Assembly: GCF_026627505.1 (NCBI RefSeq)
Contig: NZ_JAPNLK010000064.1
Coordinates: forward strand, 1 to 49,562
Direction: 5' to 3'
DNA from: Streptomyces sp. H27-H5
GTDB lineage: Bacteria > Actinomycetota > Actinomycetes > Streptomycetales > Streptomycetaceae
DNA length: 49,562 bases
The number at the start of each line of letters is the position of its first letter. Position 1 is the stretch's first letter. The translations under genes and the position numbers were made by a program. This document shows, piece by piece, positions 32,341-41,907 of this stretch. The notes beneath the pieces were generated by a model. The model searched no databases. It was given only the letters and a program-made list of their open reading frames with translations, and was not told the origin of the DNA.

Positions 32341-33741
32341 GTGACTATTCGCCTGTACGACACCAGCGCCCGGCAGATCCGTGACTTCACCCCCCTCACG
32401 CCGGGCTGTGTCTCGATCTACCTGTGCGGCGCCACGGTGCAGGCCGCCCCGCACATCGGGCACGTCCGTTCGTACCTGAACTTCGACATCATGCGCCGCT
32501 GGTTCGCCTACCGCGGCCTCGACGTCACCTTCATCCGCAACGTCACCGACATCGACGACAAGATCATCGCGAAGGCCGAGACGCAGGGCCGCCCCTGGTG
32601 GTCCATCGGCTACGAGAACGAGCGCGCCTTCAACGACGGCTACGACGCGCTGGGCTGCCTCCCGCCCACGTACGAGCCCCGCGCCACCGGTCACGTGCCG
32701 GAGATGATCGAGATGATGCGCACGCTCATCGAGCGCGGCCACGCCTACGAGGCCGACGGCAGCGTCTACTTCGACGTGCGGTCCTTCCCCGGCTACCTGG
32801 AACTCTCCAACCAGAACATCGACGACCTGCGCCAGCCCTCCGAGGAGGGCATCACGGGCAAGCGGGACCCCCGCGACTTCGCGATGTGGAAGGCCACCAA
32901 GCCCGGCGAGCCCGACTGGGAGACCCCCTGGGGCCGCGGTCGCCCCGGATGGCACCTGGAATGCTCCGCCATGGCGCACAAGTACCTCGGCAGCGCCTTC
33001 GACATCCACGGCGGCGGGCTCGACCTGATCTTCCCGCACCACGAGAACGAGATCGCCCAGGCCAAGGCCTTCGGCGACGAGTTCGCGAAGTACTGGGTGC
33101 ACAACGCCTGGGTCACCATGTCCGGCGAGAAGATGTCCAAGTCCCTCGGGAACTCGGTCCTCGTCTCCGAGATGGTCAAGCAGTGGCGCCCGATCGTCCT
33201 GCGCTACTACCTCGGCACCCCCCACTACCGCTCGATGATCGAGTACAGCGAGGAGTCGCTGCGCGAGGCGGAGTCGGCCTTCGCGCGCATCGAGGGCTTC
33301 TACCAGCGCGTCATCGAGAAGGCCGGCGGGCCCGTGGAGCCCGCCGCGGAGGTCCCGCTCGCCTTCGCCGAGGTCATGGACGACGACCTCGGTGTCCCGC
33401 AGGCGCTCGCCATCGTCCACACCGCGGTCCGGCAGGGCAACAGCGCCCTGGCCGCCGACGACAAGGACGCGGCCATCGCGCGCCTGTCCGAGGTGCGGGC
33501 CATGCTGGGCATCCTCGGCCTGGACCCGCTCGACCCGCACTGGGCGGGCGAGACCGACCGGGGCGAGGACCTGCACGGCGCCGTGGACACGCTCGTACGC
33601 CTCGTCCTGGAACAGCGCGAGTCCGCCCGCGGCCGCAAGGACTGGGCGACCGCCGACGCCATCCGCGACCAGCTCCAGCAATCCGGCCTGGTCATCGAGG
33701 ACAGCCCCACGGGACCCCGTTGGACGCTCGGCCCCCGCTGA
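32341..33741 (+). CDS. cysS: Cysteinyl-tRNA synthetase
   Basis: 466 aa from the GTG at 32341 (VTIRLYDTSARQIRDF). Class I signatures are APHIGHVRS (HIGH) and EKMSKSLGNS (KMSKS). Zinc ligands include Cys in YLCGATV and in HLECSAM plus HHENEIAQ. The C-terminal helical tRNA-binding domain ends WTLGPR. TACCCT at 32328-32333 is 7 nt before the GTG with no Shine-Dalgarno, so it is probably leaderless. It is clustered with ispDF and rlmB as in most actinobacteria. Confidence 0.97.
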   Translation: MTIRLYDTSARQIRDFTPLTPGCVSIYLCGATVQAAPHIGHVRSYLNFDIMRRWFAYRGLDVTFIRNVTDIDDKIIAKAETQGRPWWSIGYENERAFNDGYDALGCLPPTYEPRATGHVPEMIEMMRTLIERGHAYEADGSVYFDVRSFPGYLELSNQNIDDLRQPSEEGITGKRDPRDFAMWKATKPGEPDWETPWGRGRPGWHLECSAMAHKYLGSAFDIHGGGLDLIFPHHENEIAQAKAFGDEFAKYWVHNAWVTMSGEKMSKSLGNSVLVSEMVKQWRPIVLRYYLGTPHYRSMIEYSEESLREAESAFARIEGFYQRVIEKAGGPVEPAAEVPLAFAEVMDDDLGVPQALAIVHTAVRQGNSALAADDKDAAIARLSEVRAMLGILGLDPLDPHWAGETDRGEDLHGAVDTLVRLVLEQRESARGRKDWATADAIRDQLQQSGLVIEDSPTGPRWTLGPR

Positions 33742-33850
33742 GCCCATCGGAGCAGTACCACCGGAGCAGTCCGACTGTGCCGCCCGGCCCCCCGGGCGGC
33801 ACACTCTTCATACGTACACACCGCAGCACCAACGAAAACAGGTAGAAGTC

Positions 33851-34822
33851 ATGGCCGGGAACAGCCAGCGCAGGAACCGCCGCACGTCCAACAAGAAGGG
33901 CGCGACGGTCGGCAGCGGTGGCCAGCGGCGCAGGGGCCTGGAGGGCAAGGGCCCCACGCCCAAGGCCGAGGACCGCAAGAAGCACAAGGCGAACCGCATC
34001 AGCAACGCGATGGCCCGACAGGCGGCCAAGCGCCGCCCGGCCCCGCGCCGCGGCGGTCCCAAGGGCACGAGCGAGATGGTCGTCGGCCGCAACCCGGTCT
34101 TCGAGGCGCTGCGTGACGGTGTTCCGGCCACGACCCTGTACGTCCAGCAGTTCATCGAGAACGACGAGCGCGTCCGCGAGGCCCTCCAGCTCGCGGCCGA
34201 GCGCGGCAACATCAACCTGATGGAAGCCCCGCGCCCCGAGCTCGACCGGATGACCAACGGGCTCAACCACCAGGGCATGGTGCTCCAGGTCCCGCCGTAC
34301 GAGTACGCGCACCCGGAGGACCTCGCCGCCGCCGCCCACGACAACGGCGAGGACCCGCTGATCGTCGCCCTCGACGGCGTCACGGACCCGCGCAACCTCG
34401 GTGCGATCGTCCGCTCCGTCTCCGCCTTCGGCGGCCACGGCGTGGTCATCCCCGAGCGCCGCGCCGCCGGCATGACCGCCGGTGCCTGGAAGACCTCGGC
34501 CGGCACGGCCGCCCGTACCCCGGTCGCCCGCGTCACCAACCTGACGCGCGCCCTCCAGGACTACAAGAAGGCCGGCATGACCATCGTCGGCCTCGCCGCC
34601 GAGGGCACCCACACGGTGAACGACCTGGAGGCGCTCGTCGGTCCCGTCGTCATCGTCGTCGGTTCCGAGGGCAAGGGACTGGGCCGCCTGGTCGGCGAGA
34701 ACTGCGACTACCTCGTCCGGATTCCGATGCCCGGTGGCGCCGAGTCCCTCAACGCCGGTGTCGCGGCGGGCGTCGTCCTGTACGAGGCCGCACGCCGCCG
34801 CGCCGAGGCCCCCCGCCTCTGA
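33851..34822 (+). CDS. rlmB: RlmB/TrmH-family 23S rRNA 2'-O-methyltransferase
   Basis: 323 aa, ATG at 33851 with AGGTAGAAG upstream. An unusually basic ~75-residue N-terminal extension (RRNRRTSNKKG, KKHKANRISNAMARQAAKRR) precedes the substrate-binding domain (GRNPVFEALRDGVPATTLYV) and the SpoU knot domain. SpoU motifs 1-3 are LDGVTDPRNLGAIVRS, VVIVVGSEGKGL and IPMPGGAESLNAGVAAGVVLYE. It probably methylates Gm2251 in 23S rRNA. It lies about 110 bp after cysS. Confidence 0.94.
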   Translation: MAGNSQRRNRRTSNKKGATVGSGGQRRRGLEGKGPTPKAEDRKKHKANRISNAMARQAAKRRPAPRRGGPKGTSEMVVGRNPVFEALRDGVPATTLYVQQFIENDERVREALQLAAERGNINLMEAPRPELDRMTNGLNHQGMVLQVPPYEYAHPEDLAAAAHDNGEDPLIVALDGVTDPRNLGAIVRSVSAFGGHGVVIPERRAAGMTAGAWKTSAGTAARTPVARVTNLTRALQDYKKAGMTIVGLAAEGTHTVNDLEALVGPVVIVVGSEGKGLGRLVGENCDYLVRIPMPGGAESLNAGVAAGVVLYEAARRRAEAPRL

Positions 34823-34874
34823 ACGGACCAACCCCCTTGATCCACTTGGCTCAGGGAATATGACCCGTGAGCGT

Positions 34875-34903
34875 GTCACCCCGCCCGATTCGGGCGGGGT
34901 GAC
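34875..34903 (+). terminator. Terminator of rlmB
   Basis: GTCACCCCGCCCG at 34875-34887 pairs perfectly with 34891-34903 across a 3-nt loop, followed by TTGATCTT. Confidence 0.85.
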
Positions 34904-34973
34904 TTGATCTTGACGGGTCTCGGACAGATCCCTGATGTCAAGGCAGTGTCCTAACCACTGATCACTCGGTTAG

Positions 34974-36551
34974 ATGAGTGTGGACACCAGAACGTCAGGG
35001 TTCGACGACCAGCCCGCGCTGAGCATGGTCAAGGTGCCGTGCGATCCCGCACAGGTCATCGTCAACCACGCCAGCTTCCGCGTGCGGCTCGCACCGAGCC
35101 CGAGCGCGCGTTCCAAGCCCGCGAACGCCCATGGCCGCGCACCCGTCCTCGGCGTCGCCGCCGCGGCCGCCGTCGCCGGGGCCACCCGCCGCCGGGCCCC
35201 CGTCGTCTGGAGCGGCAAGGCCGCCCCCGGCGACTCCGCGGCCATGGGGGGACTCCTCCAGGCCGTACGGGAGGCCGGGCGCGGCTCCGACGAGTACGAC
35301 GGCGGCGCCACCCAGACCATCCCGCGCGTCGACCTCGCGCAGGACCTCGCCGACGACACCCTCGTCACGCCGACCGTCATCGGCCAGCGCAGCTACGGGG
35401 ACCCGGACGAGACGCGTCCGCCGGCCGCCGTACGGGACCTGTCGTACGACCCGCGCGACGGCGACGGACCGGGCGGAGGCGGGGCGGACTCCCGCCGGGC
35501 CGCCGCGGACTCCCGCGCCCAGGCCCAGTACTACCCCGGCCGCCGGATGAACCTGGGCGTCGTGCTGCTCCCGTTGCGCGTCTTCCTCGGCTTCATCTCC
35601 ATCTACGCCGGCATGGGCAAGCTGTGCGACCCCGTCTACTTCGACGGCGGCGAACGCGGCTCCATGGTGACCTGGCTGCACACCCTCCAGCCGTGGGCAC
35701 TCGCCGAACCGCTGCGCGACTTCGCGCTCGCGCACCCGGTCGGCGCCGGCCTCAGCGTGGCCTTCCTCCAGGTCATCGTCGGCGTCCTGACGGTTTTCGG
35801 CCTGTGGCAGCGGTTCGCCGCCTGCTTCGGGGCGCTGCTGTCGGCCGCGCTGCTGATGACGGTCAGCTGGAAGACCGTCCCCGCCTACGACGCCCCCGAC
35901 ATCATCTACCTGGCCGCCTGGAGCCCGCTGATCATCGCCGGCGCCCCCGTCTACTCCCTCGACGGACGCCTCGCCGGCGAGGCCTGGCGCACCCTCGGAC
36001 CGCGCAGCGAGGTCTGGCGGCTGCGCCGGCGGGTCCTGCGGCGCGGAGCCGTCATGGCCACCGTCGTCTGCGGACTCACCCTGCTCATCGGCTCGCTGCT
36101 CGGCGGCGCCGTCCGCTCCACCGCCGTGGTCACCGTCCCCGGACCGGGCCGCGCCCCCAGCAACTACCTGCCCGGGACCCCGCTGCCGCAGACCCCGACC
36201 AAGCAGCAGCCGTCCCCCCGGCAGTCCACCCCGAAGCAGCCCGTGAAGAAGGCCTCGCCGTCGGCCGGCGCCTCGGCCCCGACCAGCAAGTCGAGCCGCG
36301 GCAGCACCGGTTCCGCGGCCCGCGAGACCGCCGGTACCGGAGCGCAGTCGCCCTCCGCGACCCGCGGCTCCGGCAGCCAGTCCAGCCCGCGCAGCAGCGC
36401 CCCGCGCCAGTCCAGCCCGCAGAAGGCGCCGTCCTCGTCCTCCGGGAACGGCAGCGCGGGCAGTGCGACGGGCGGCAACGCCAGCGGTGGCGGCAGCGGC
36501 GGTACCCCGGCCAGGAAGCCCGGCCTGGTGGGCGGCCTGATCGGCGGCTGA
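34974..36551 (+). CDS. DoxX-family membrane protein with long flanking disordered regions
   Basis: 525 aa, ATG at 34974 with no clear Shine-Dalgarno. The ~190-residue N-terminal region is polar. A DoxX domain follows (about 195-340) with RVFLGFISIYAGMGKLCDPVYF, four hydrophobic helices and SPLIIAGAPVYSLDG. Another helix is at about 360-380. The last ~130 residues are Ser/Pro/Gly/Lys-rich low complexity ending LVGGLIGG. DoxX proteins are linked to oxidative or thiol stress and quinone chemistry; no activity can be assigned here. A terminator follows. Confidence 0.85.
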   Translation: MSVDTRTSGFDDQPALSMVKVPCDPAQVIVNHASFRVRLAPSPSARSKPANAHGRAPVLGVAAAAAVAGATRRRAPVVWSGKAAPGDSAAMGGLLQAVREAGRGSDEYDGGATQTIPRVDLAQDLADDTLVTPTVIGQRSYGDPDETRPPAAVRDLSYDPRDGDGPGGGGADSRRAAADSRAQAQYYPGRRMNLGVVLLPLRVFLGFISIYAGMGKLCDPVYFDGGERGSMVTWLHTLQPWALAEPLRDFALAHPVGAGLSVAFLQVIVGVLTVFGLWQRFAACFGALLSAALLMTVSWKTVPAYDAPDIIYLAAWSPLIIAGAPVYSLDGRLAGEAWRTLGPRSEVWRLRRRVLRRGAVMATVVCGLTLLIGSLLGGAVRSTAVVTVPGPGRAPSNYLPGTPLPQTPTKQQPSPRQSTPKQPVKKASPSAGASAPTSKSSRGSTGSAARETAGTGAQSPSATRGSGSQSSPRSSAPRQSSPQKAPSSSSGNGSAGSATGGNASGGGSGGTPARKPGLVGGLIGG

Positions 36552-36575
36552 CCGGACGCGACGATCGTACGGAGG

Positions 36576-36608
36576 GGGGCCCGGCGCGCGATGAGCGCGC
36601 CGGGCCCC
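36576..36608 (+). terminator. Terminator of the DoxX gene
   Basis: GGGGCCCGGCGCGC at 36576-36589 pairs exactly with 36595-36608 across a 5-nt loop, followed by TTCGCG. Downstream, about three GGCGTACCG/CGCGTACCG copies form a short repeat (36611-36665). Confidence 0.8.
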
Positions 36609-36725
36609 TTCGCGTACCGCGGCCCCATTCGCGTACCGCGCCGGGCTCTTTGGCGTACCGGGTCGGCGGGGTGGGCGATCGGGAGGCTCGGGCGGGGCCC
36701 GGCCCGGGAGGCGCTCAGGTGCCGC

Positions 36726-37496
36726 TCAGGTGCCGCTCTGCGCGGCCAACTCCCGGGCGGCCTCGGTGAGGTCCTTGGCGGTGTCGATGGCCCGCCAGTA
36801 GGCGCCCTGGGGCAGCGGGAAGCCCGCCAGGCGACGTTCCCGGGCCAGCCGGGGGAAGGTGGTCCGCTCGTGATCACCCAACTCGGGCAGGAGTGCGGTG
36901 AATTCGGGGCCGAAGACGTATACGCCGGCGTTGATCAGATAAGGCGACGGCGGCGCCTCGATGAAGTCCAGCACCTGCCCGAACTCGTTCGTCTCCACGA
37001 CCCCCCACGGGATCCGCGGGCGGGCCAGCGCGAGCGTCGCGGTCGCACCGCGCTCCGTGTGGAAGGCCGCCATCTCCCGCAGCGAGAACCGGGTCCAGAT
37101 GTCGCCGTTGGTCGCGTACCAGGGCTCGTCGGGGTACGGGAGCCTGCGCGCGGCGTACTTGAGGCCGCCGCCGCGCCCCAACGGCTCCTCCTCGACCACC
37201 GTGGTCACCCGCAGCGGCAGGCGCGCCCGGGACAGCCAGTCCTGGAGGACCTCCGCGAGATGCCCGCAGGACACCACCGCGTCGGTGACCCCCTCCGAGG
37301 CCAGCCAGGCGAGTTGGTGCCCGATGATCGGGATGCCCGTGCCCGGGATCTCGACCATCGGTTTCGGCCGGTCGTCCGTATACGGGCGCAGCCGCGAACC
37401 CTGGCCACCCGCCAGGATCACTGCCTGGGTCGGGCGGGCCGGGAACGCGGCCGCGTCATGGGTGGATTGGGGTGCTGCGGGGGGAACGTCGGTCAT
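36726..37496 (-). CDS. NDP-sugar nucleotidyltransferase (RmlA/ManC-like)
   Basis: 256 aa, ATG at 37496. The nucleotidyltransferase signature QAVILAGGQGSRLRPYTDDRPKPMVEI is at about 24-50. LGRGGGLKYAA and ATNGDIWT (Mg-binding Asp) follow, and INAGVYVFGPE and GAYWRAIDTAKDL match the sugar-binding part. It activates a sugar 1-phosphate to an NDP-sugar; the sugar is unknown. TACTCT (complement of 37504-37509) is 7 nt before the ATG with no Shine-Dalgarno, so it is probably leaderless. The C-terminal region contains a small duplication of GCCGCTCAGGT-like DNA at 36716-36737. Confidence 0.9.
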   Translation of the reverse strand: MTDVPPAAPQSTHDAAAFPARPTQAVILAGGQGSRLRPYTDDRPKPMVEIPGTGIPIIGHQLAWLASEGVTDAVVSCGHLAEVLQDWLSRARLPLRVTTVVEEEPLGRGGGLKYAARRLPYPDEPWYATNGDIWTRFSLREMAAFHTERGATATLALARPRIPWGVVETNEFGQVLDFIEAPPSPYLINAGVYVFGPEFTALLPELGDHERTTFPRLARERRLAGFPLPQGAYWRAIDTAKDLTEAARELAAQSGT

Positions 37497-37548
37497 GGCG
37501 GTCAGAGTAGGGAGACCCCGACTCCGGCGGAGGGCGACGCGGCGTGCG

Positions 37549-37962
37549 TCAGCCCATGGAGGCGACGCCGGTCGCGTACGAGGTGTCGCACACGGGCCGG
37601 GCGAACGACTGGGCCTTCGTGGGCCCGTACGCGTCCACCGCGGCGCGGCCGAGCGCCCGCGCGATGCCCACGCAGTGCGCGGCGAGGGAAGGCCGCCGGT
37701 CCACCTCCTGCTGGAGGTGCGTCAGGACGGCCCCGGGCTGTGCGCCGTCCTGCAGCTCGGTGAGCAGCTTGTCGCGCAGCACGTCCTGTGCGGCGCGCGG
37801 CTTCGCGGGGACGGACACACCCTCGGCGGACGCGGTCAGGACCTGGGACGAGGACGTGTCCGACCAGGGGACCATGGTGACCGCGAGGGTGCCGGACAGG
37901 ACCAGGACGACGGGCAGGACCAGGGCGAGGGAACGGCCGATACGGCGGGCAGAGTGGGTCAC
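37549..37962 (-). CDS. Small exported protein of unknown function
   Basis: 137 aa, GTG at 37962. An N-terminal hydrophobic segment (about 9-30, SLALVLPVVLVLSGTLAV) could be a signal peptide or anchor. The rest is helical with two Cys (about residues 97 and 125, in AAHCVGIARAL and RPVCDTSYATG) that may form a disulfide. TACTCT (complement of 37970-37975) is 7 nt before the start, so the mRNA is probably leaderless. No family recognised; homologues beside the nucleotidyltransferase and msiK are likely in Streptomyces. Confidence 0.75.
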   Translation of the reverse strand: MTHSARRIGRSLALVLPVVLVLSGTLAVTMVPWSDTSSSQVLTASAEGVSVPAKPRAAQDVLRDKLLTELQDGAQPGAVLTHLQQEVDRRPSLAAHCVGIARALGRAAVDAYGPTKAQSFARPVCDTSYATGVASMG

Positions 37963-38183
37963 GAGGGCGAGAGTAGCGCTCGGTGAGGATCGGGCGACAT
38001 TTAGTCACCCGGTCGGGGGATGGTTCGATGTGGCTTTTCGAATAAGGGGTTGACGAGTAGGGCTGAATGGCCCGGTCTGCCGGGGTTCCCGCAGGGGTTG
38101 GCGCGCCGGCGGCCGCCGGGGCCGAACCGGGGTCGGCCGCCGTACGCGCGGACCGCGCCGGGGCCGCGCGTACAACTCACGCC

Positions 38184-38214
38184 GAAGGGGCGCCCCTTGG
38201 CGGAGCGCCCCTTC
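38184..38214 (-). terminator. Terminator of msiK
   Basis: GAAGGGGCGC at 38184-38193 pairs with GCGCCCCTTC at 38205-38214. It lies 42 bp after the msiK stop on its transcribed side. The rest of the gap 37963-38255 shows no gene. Confidence 0.7.
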
Positions 38215-38255
38215 GTGTGTCACCCGTTCACGGCCCATCTGCCGCCGTGTGGACG

Positions 38256-39344
<1,089 letters not shown>

Positions 39345-39392
39345 GGTGATGAATCCCTTCTACCGGCAGGAACGTGCCGGACGATCCGAGTG

Positions 39393-39408
39393 GAAGGTCT
39401 AGTCCAGT
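39393..39408. promoter_or_regulatory. dre-like DasR operator upstream of msiK
   Basis: The 16-mer GAAGGTCTAGTCCAGT agrees at 12 of 16 positions with the DasR-responsive element consensus ACTGGTCTAGACCAGT, including the central GGTCTAG. It sits 49 bp before the msiK start codon. DasR is the GntR-type GlcNAc/chitin repressor, so control of the shared ATPase is logical. Confidence 0.6.
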
Positions 39409-39427
39409 AATCGGACTCCGCCCGACG

Positions 39428-40054
39428 CTACCCCGGCCACGCCCGTTCTGTCAGCACCCGGACGCGGCCGACTTCACCGCCCGCGGGGCTGTCCGGCCAG
39501 AGCAACGCATTTTTGACCTCGGGGCAGAGGGGTTCCCTCTTGTTCCCCTCGTCGCCCTCGCGAGCGACACTTCCTGCTTCACGGCGCGTGCCTCCGGAGG
39601 AGGCTCGGGTCAGCTGTGCGACGGCCAGATCTTCCACGACGAGCACTTGGTTCTCGCGCACGAGGCGGGTGGTGAGCTGGTCGAGCCCGTCCTTCCGGGC
39701 GTCGCTGAGGGAGGCGTGGAGCTTGGCGATCCTCTCCCGGGCCTTGCCCCTGTTGCTGTGTTCTTCCACGAGAGCGTGGAGGAAGTAGCGGCCGGCCCGG
39801 TCGCGGACCACCGTCAGCTTGACCGGCGTCACGCCGGGCGGCATCGGACGGGACCAGCGCACGTCCAGCGGTTCGTTGTGCTTGGCCAGGCGGTACACGC
39901 GTTGTTGCGTTCCCGGTTCCTTCACCCGACCGGCCACCGGCTTGGCCGTGCGCCCCCGATGCTTGCGCTGGTCGGGGATGCCCAGGACCTCGCGTTTGAC
40001 CCGCCCGGCCTCGTCGCCGACGACGCGCGCTCCTTGATCCGCGGCTGCTGCCAC
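39428..40054 (-). pseudogene. Decayed TnpB (IS200/IS605-type OrfB) remnant
   Basis: A 208-codon frame is open but carries a broken TnpB. DVRWSRPMPPGVTPVKLTVVRD and AGRYFLHALVEE match the region before RuvC-I. The text then jumps to KARERIAKLHASLSDARKD and LTTRLVRENQVLVVEDLAV, the segment with the RuvC-II Glu. The RuvC-I GID/D block between them (roughly 60-70 residues) is missing, and the C-terminal zinc finger and RuvC-III Asp are gone, replaced by unrelated sequence. No TnpA is adjacent. It must be inactive as a nuclease. Confidence 0.78.
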
Positions 40055-40172
40055 GCTCTCCCCCAGCCCTACGGTCCGATAGTCGGATGTGAACTCTCGT
40101 ACGGAGAGCGAACGCGGGGGCGAGGGGTTACGAGGCCCGGAAAGGTCTTCGCGACGCGGTCTGGCGGCTGTG

Positions 40173-40178
40173 TAGAGT
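40173..40178 (+). promoter_or_regulatory. Likely -10 element of tRNA-Thr
   Basis: TAGAGT at 40173-40178, 36 bp before the tRNA 5' end; the -35 region is weak (CGCGAC at 40150-40155). Confidence 0.4.
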
Positions 40179-40213
40179 GAAGGCGATTCTGCGTGCTGCG
40201 CAGCGTCGCGTGT

Positions 40214-40286
40214 GCCGCCTTAGCTCAGTTGGTAGAGCAGTTCACTTGTAATGATCAGGTCATCGGTTCGATTCCGATAGGCGGCT
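40214..40286 (+). tRNA. tRNA-Thr (anticodon TGT)
   Basis: 73 nt with a 7-bp acceptor stem (GCCGCCT/AGGCGGC), D arm GCTC/GAGC, anticodon loop CTTGTAA with TGT at 40247-40249, and T arm with GGTTCGATTCC. CCA is encoded at 40287-40289. The second pair of the anticodon stem is a T-T mismatch (40241/40255) by my fold. It reads ACA and, by wobble, ACG codons. Confidence 0.93.
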
Positions 40287-40332
40287 CCATCCCAGGTCGG
40301 ACACGTGCCGACCCGGACAGTTCGTACGGGTA

Positions 40333-40367
40333 CGAAGGCCCCGGATCCTTGTGGTCCGGGGCCTTCG
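40333..40367 (+). terminator. Terminator after tRNA-Thr
   Basis: CGAAGGCCCCGGA at 40333-40345 pairs with 40355-40367 across a 9-nt loop. Confidence 0.75.
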
Positions 40368-40384
40368 GCGTGTGGGGGTGGGAG

Positions 40385-41773
40385 TCAGTGGCGGCCTGAC
40401 ACGCGGTTCGCGAGGCGGGCCAGGGCGGTGGTGTTCGGGGTGCCGGTGGCGCTCTCGCGGCGGTCCGCCTCGCGGTAGGCGGCGTACAGGGCGTGGACGC
40501 CGAGCCAGCGGAAGGGCTCCGGCTCCCAGCGCCGGACGCGGTGGTCGACCCAGGGGAGGGCGGTCAGTTCCGTGGAATCGCCCAGGACCAGGTCGCGCAG
40601 GGTGCGGGCGGCCAGGTGGGAGGTGGCCACGCCGGAGCCGACGTAGCCGCCGGCCCAGCCGAGGCCCGTGAGGCGGTCCAGGGTGACGCCGGCGCACCAG
40701 TCGCGGGGGACGCCGAGTACCCCGGACCACGCGTGGGTGATCTCCGTACCCGCCAGCCGCGGGAAGAAGGAGGTCAGGAGCGTGGTGAGCGCGGCGACGG
40801 TGGCGGGGTCCGTGCTGCCCGTGTTCTCGGCGCCGGCCGCGCGCGAGGCGAAGCGGTACGGGGCGCCGCGGCCGCCGATCGCGATGCGGTCGTCGGCGGT
40901 GCGCTGGGCGTACATGTAGGCGTGGGCCATGTCGCCCAGCACCTCCCGGCCGGACCAGGCGAGGGAGTCCCAGACCTCGGGGGGCAGCGGGGCCGTGGCG
41001 ATCATCGAGGAGTTCATCGGGAGCCAGGACCGCTTCTGGCCCTTGAGGGCGGCCGTGAAGCCCTCCGTGCAGCGCAGTACGTACGGGGCGCGGACGGTGC
41101 CGTGGGGGGTGGCGGCCCGGCCGGGGGCGATGTCGGTGACGGGGGTGGACTCGTGAATGACGACGCCCAGCCGTTCGCAGGCGGCGGCCAGGCCGAGGAC
41201 GAGCTTCAGGGGGTGGACGCGGGCGCCGTGCGGGGACCAACTGGAGCCGATGGCGTCGGTGATGTCGACGCGGGCCCGGGTGTCGGTGGCGTCGTACAGT
41301 TCGCGGTCGCTCTCGCCGAAGGCGAGTTCGGCGGCGTGGAAGGCCTTGAGGCGGGTCAGTTGGGCGGGGGTGCGGGCGACTTCGAGGACGCCGCCGTGGT
41401 GGATGTCGGCCTCGATGCCCTCCTTGGCGGCGGTGCGGATGACCTCGGTGACGGTCTCGTTCATGGCCTGCTGGAGGCGGCGTGCGGCGTCGTGACCGTG
41501 GAGCTCGGCGTAGCGGTCGCGGCCGGCGACGCCGTTGTAGAGCCAGCCGCCGTTGCGGCCGGACGCCCCGTAGCCGCAGGTCTTCTGCTCCAGCACGACG
41601 ACGCGGAGGTCGGGTGCGGAGGTCTTGAGGTGGTAGGCGGTCCACAGGCCGGTGTAGCCGCCGCCGACGATGACGACGTCGGCCGTGGCGTCGCCGGTGA
41701 GGGGGGTTCGGGGCGGCCGGGGGGCGCCGGCGTCCGTCGCGTGCCAGAAGGAGATTCCGCCGTTGATCGTCAT
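40385..41773 (-). CDS. FAD-dependent oxidoreductase (DAO/GlpO-like)
   Basis: 462 aa from the ATG at 41773 (MTINGGISFWHATD); no good Shine-Dalgarno, so the start is uncertain. The dinucleotide-binding motif ADVVIVGGGYTGLWTAYHL (GxGxxG at about 37-42) is followed by VVLEQKTCGYGASGRNGGW, typical of D-amino-acid-oxidase-fold enzymes such as glycine/sarcosine or gamma-glutamylputrescine oxidases. The C-terminal FAD contact is GWAGGYVGSGVATSHLAARTL. It probably oxidises a secondary or primary amine. The substrate is not readable; no puu or glutamine-synthetase-like genes are adjacent. Confidence 0.88.
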   Translation of the reverse strand: MTINGGISFWHATDAGAPRPPRTPLTGDATADVVIVGGGYTGLWTAYHLKTSAPDLRVVVLEQKTCGYGASGRNGGWLYNGVAGRDRYAELHGHDAARRLQQAMNETVTEVIRTAAKEGIEADIHHGGVLEVARTPAQLTRLKAFHAAELAFGESDRELYDATDTRARVDITDAIGSSWSPHGARVHPLKLVLGLAAACERLGVVIHESTPVTDIAPGRAATPHGTVRAPYVLRCTEGFTAALKGQKRSWLPMNSSMIATAPLPPEVWDSLAWSGREVLGDMAHAYMYAQRTADDRIAIGGRGAPYRFASRAAGAENTGSTDPATVAALTTLLTSFFPRLAGTEITHAWSGVLGVPRDWCAGVTLDRLTGLGWAGGYVGSGVATSHLAARTLRDLVLGDSTELTALPWVDHRVRRWEPEPFRWLGVHALYAAYREADRRESATGTPNTTALARLANRVSGRH

Positions 41774-41907
41774 GGGGGAGTTGCTACACCTCGTCGCGAA
41801 GGGGTGTCCAGGGACGCGGTGCCGGGTTCCGGGGCGGGATGCGCGGCCTTCTGGCTGATGCGGCGGGTCCACGGCTGGACGTACGCGTGCCGGCGGCCGG
41901 GGGTGGG

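Noticed and set aside
40214..40286. tRNA-Thr as the attachment site of an integrated element
   Set aside because: No integrase and no second copy of the tRNA 3' end was found in the window; the nearby TnpB remnant is not a tRNA-targeting element.
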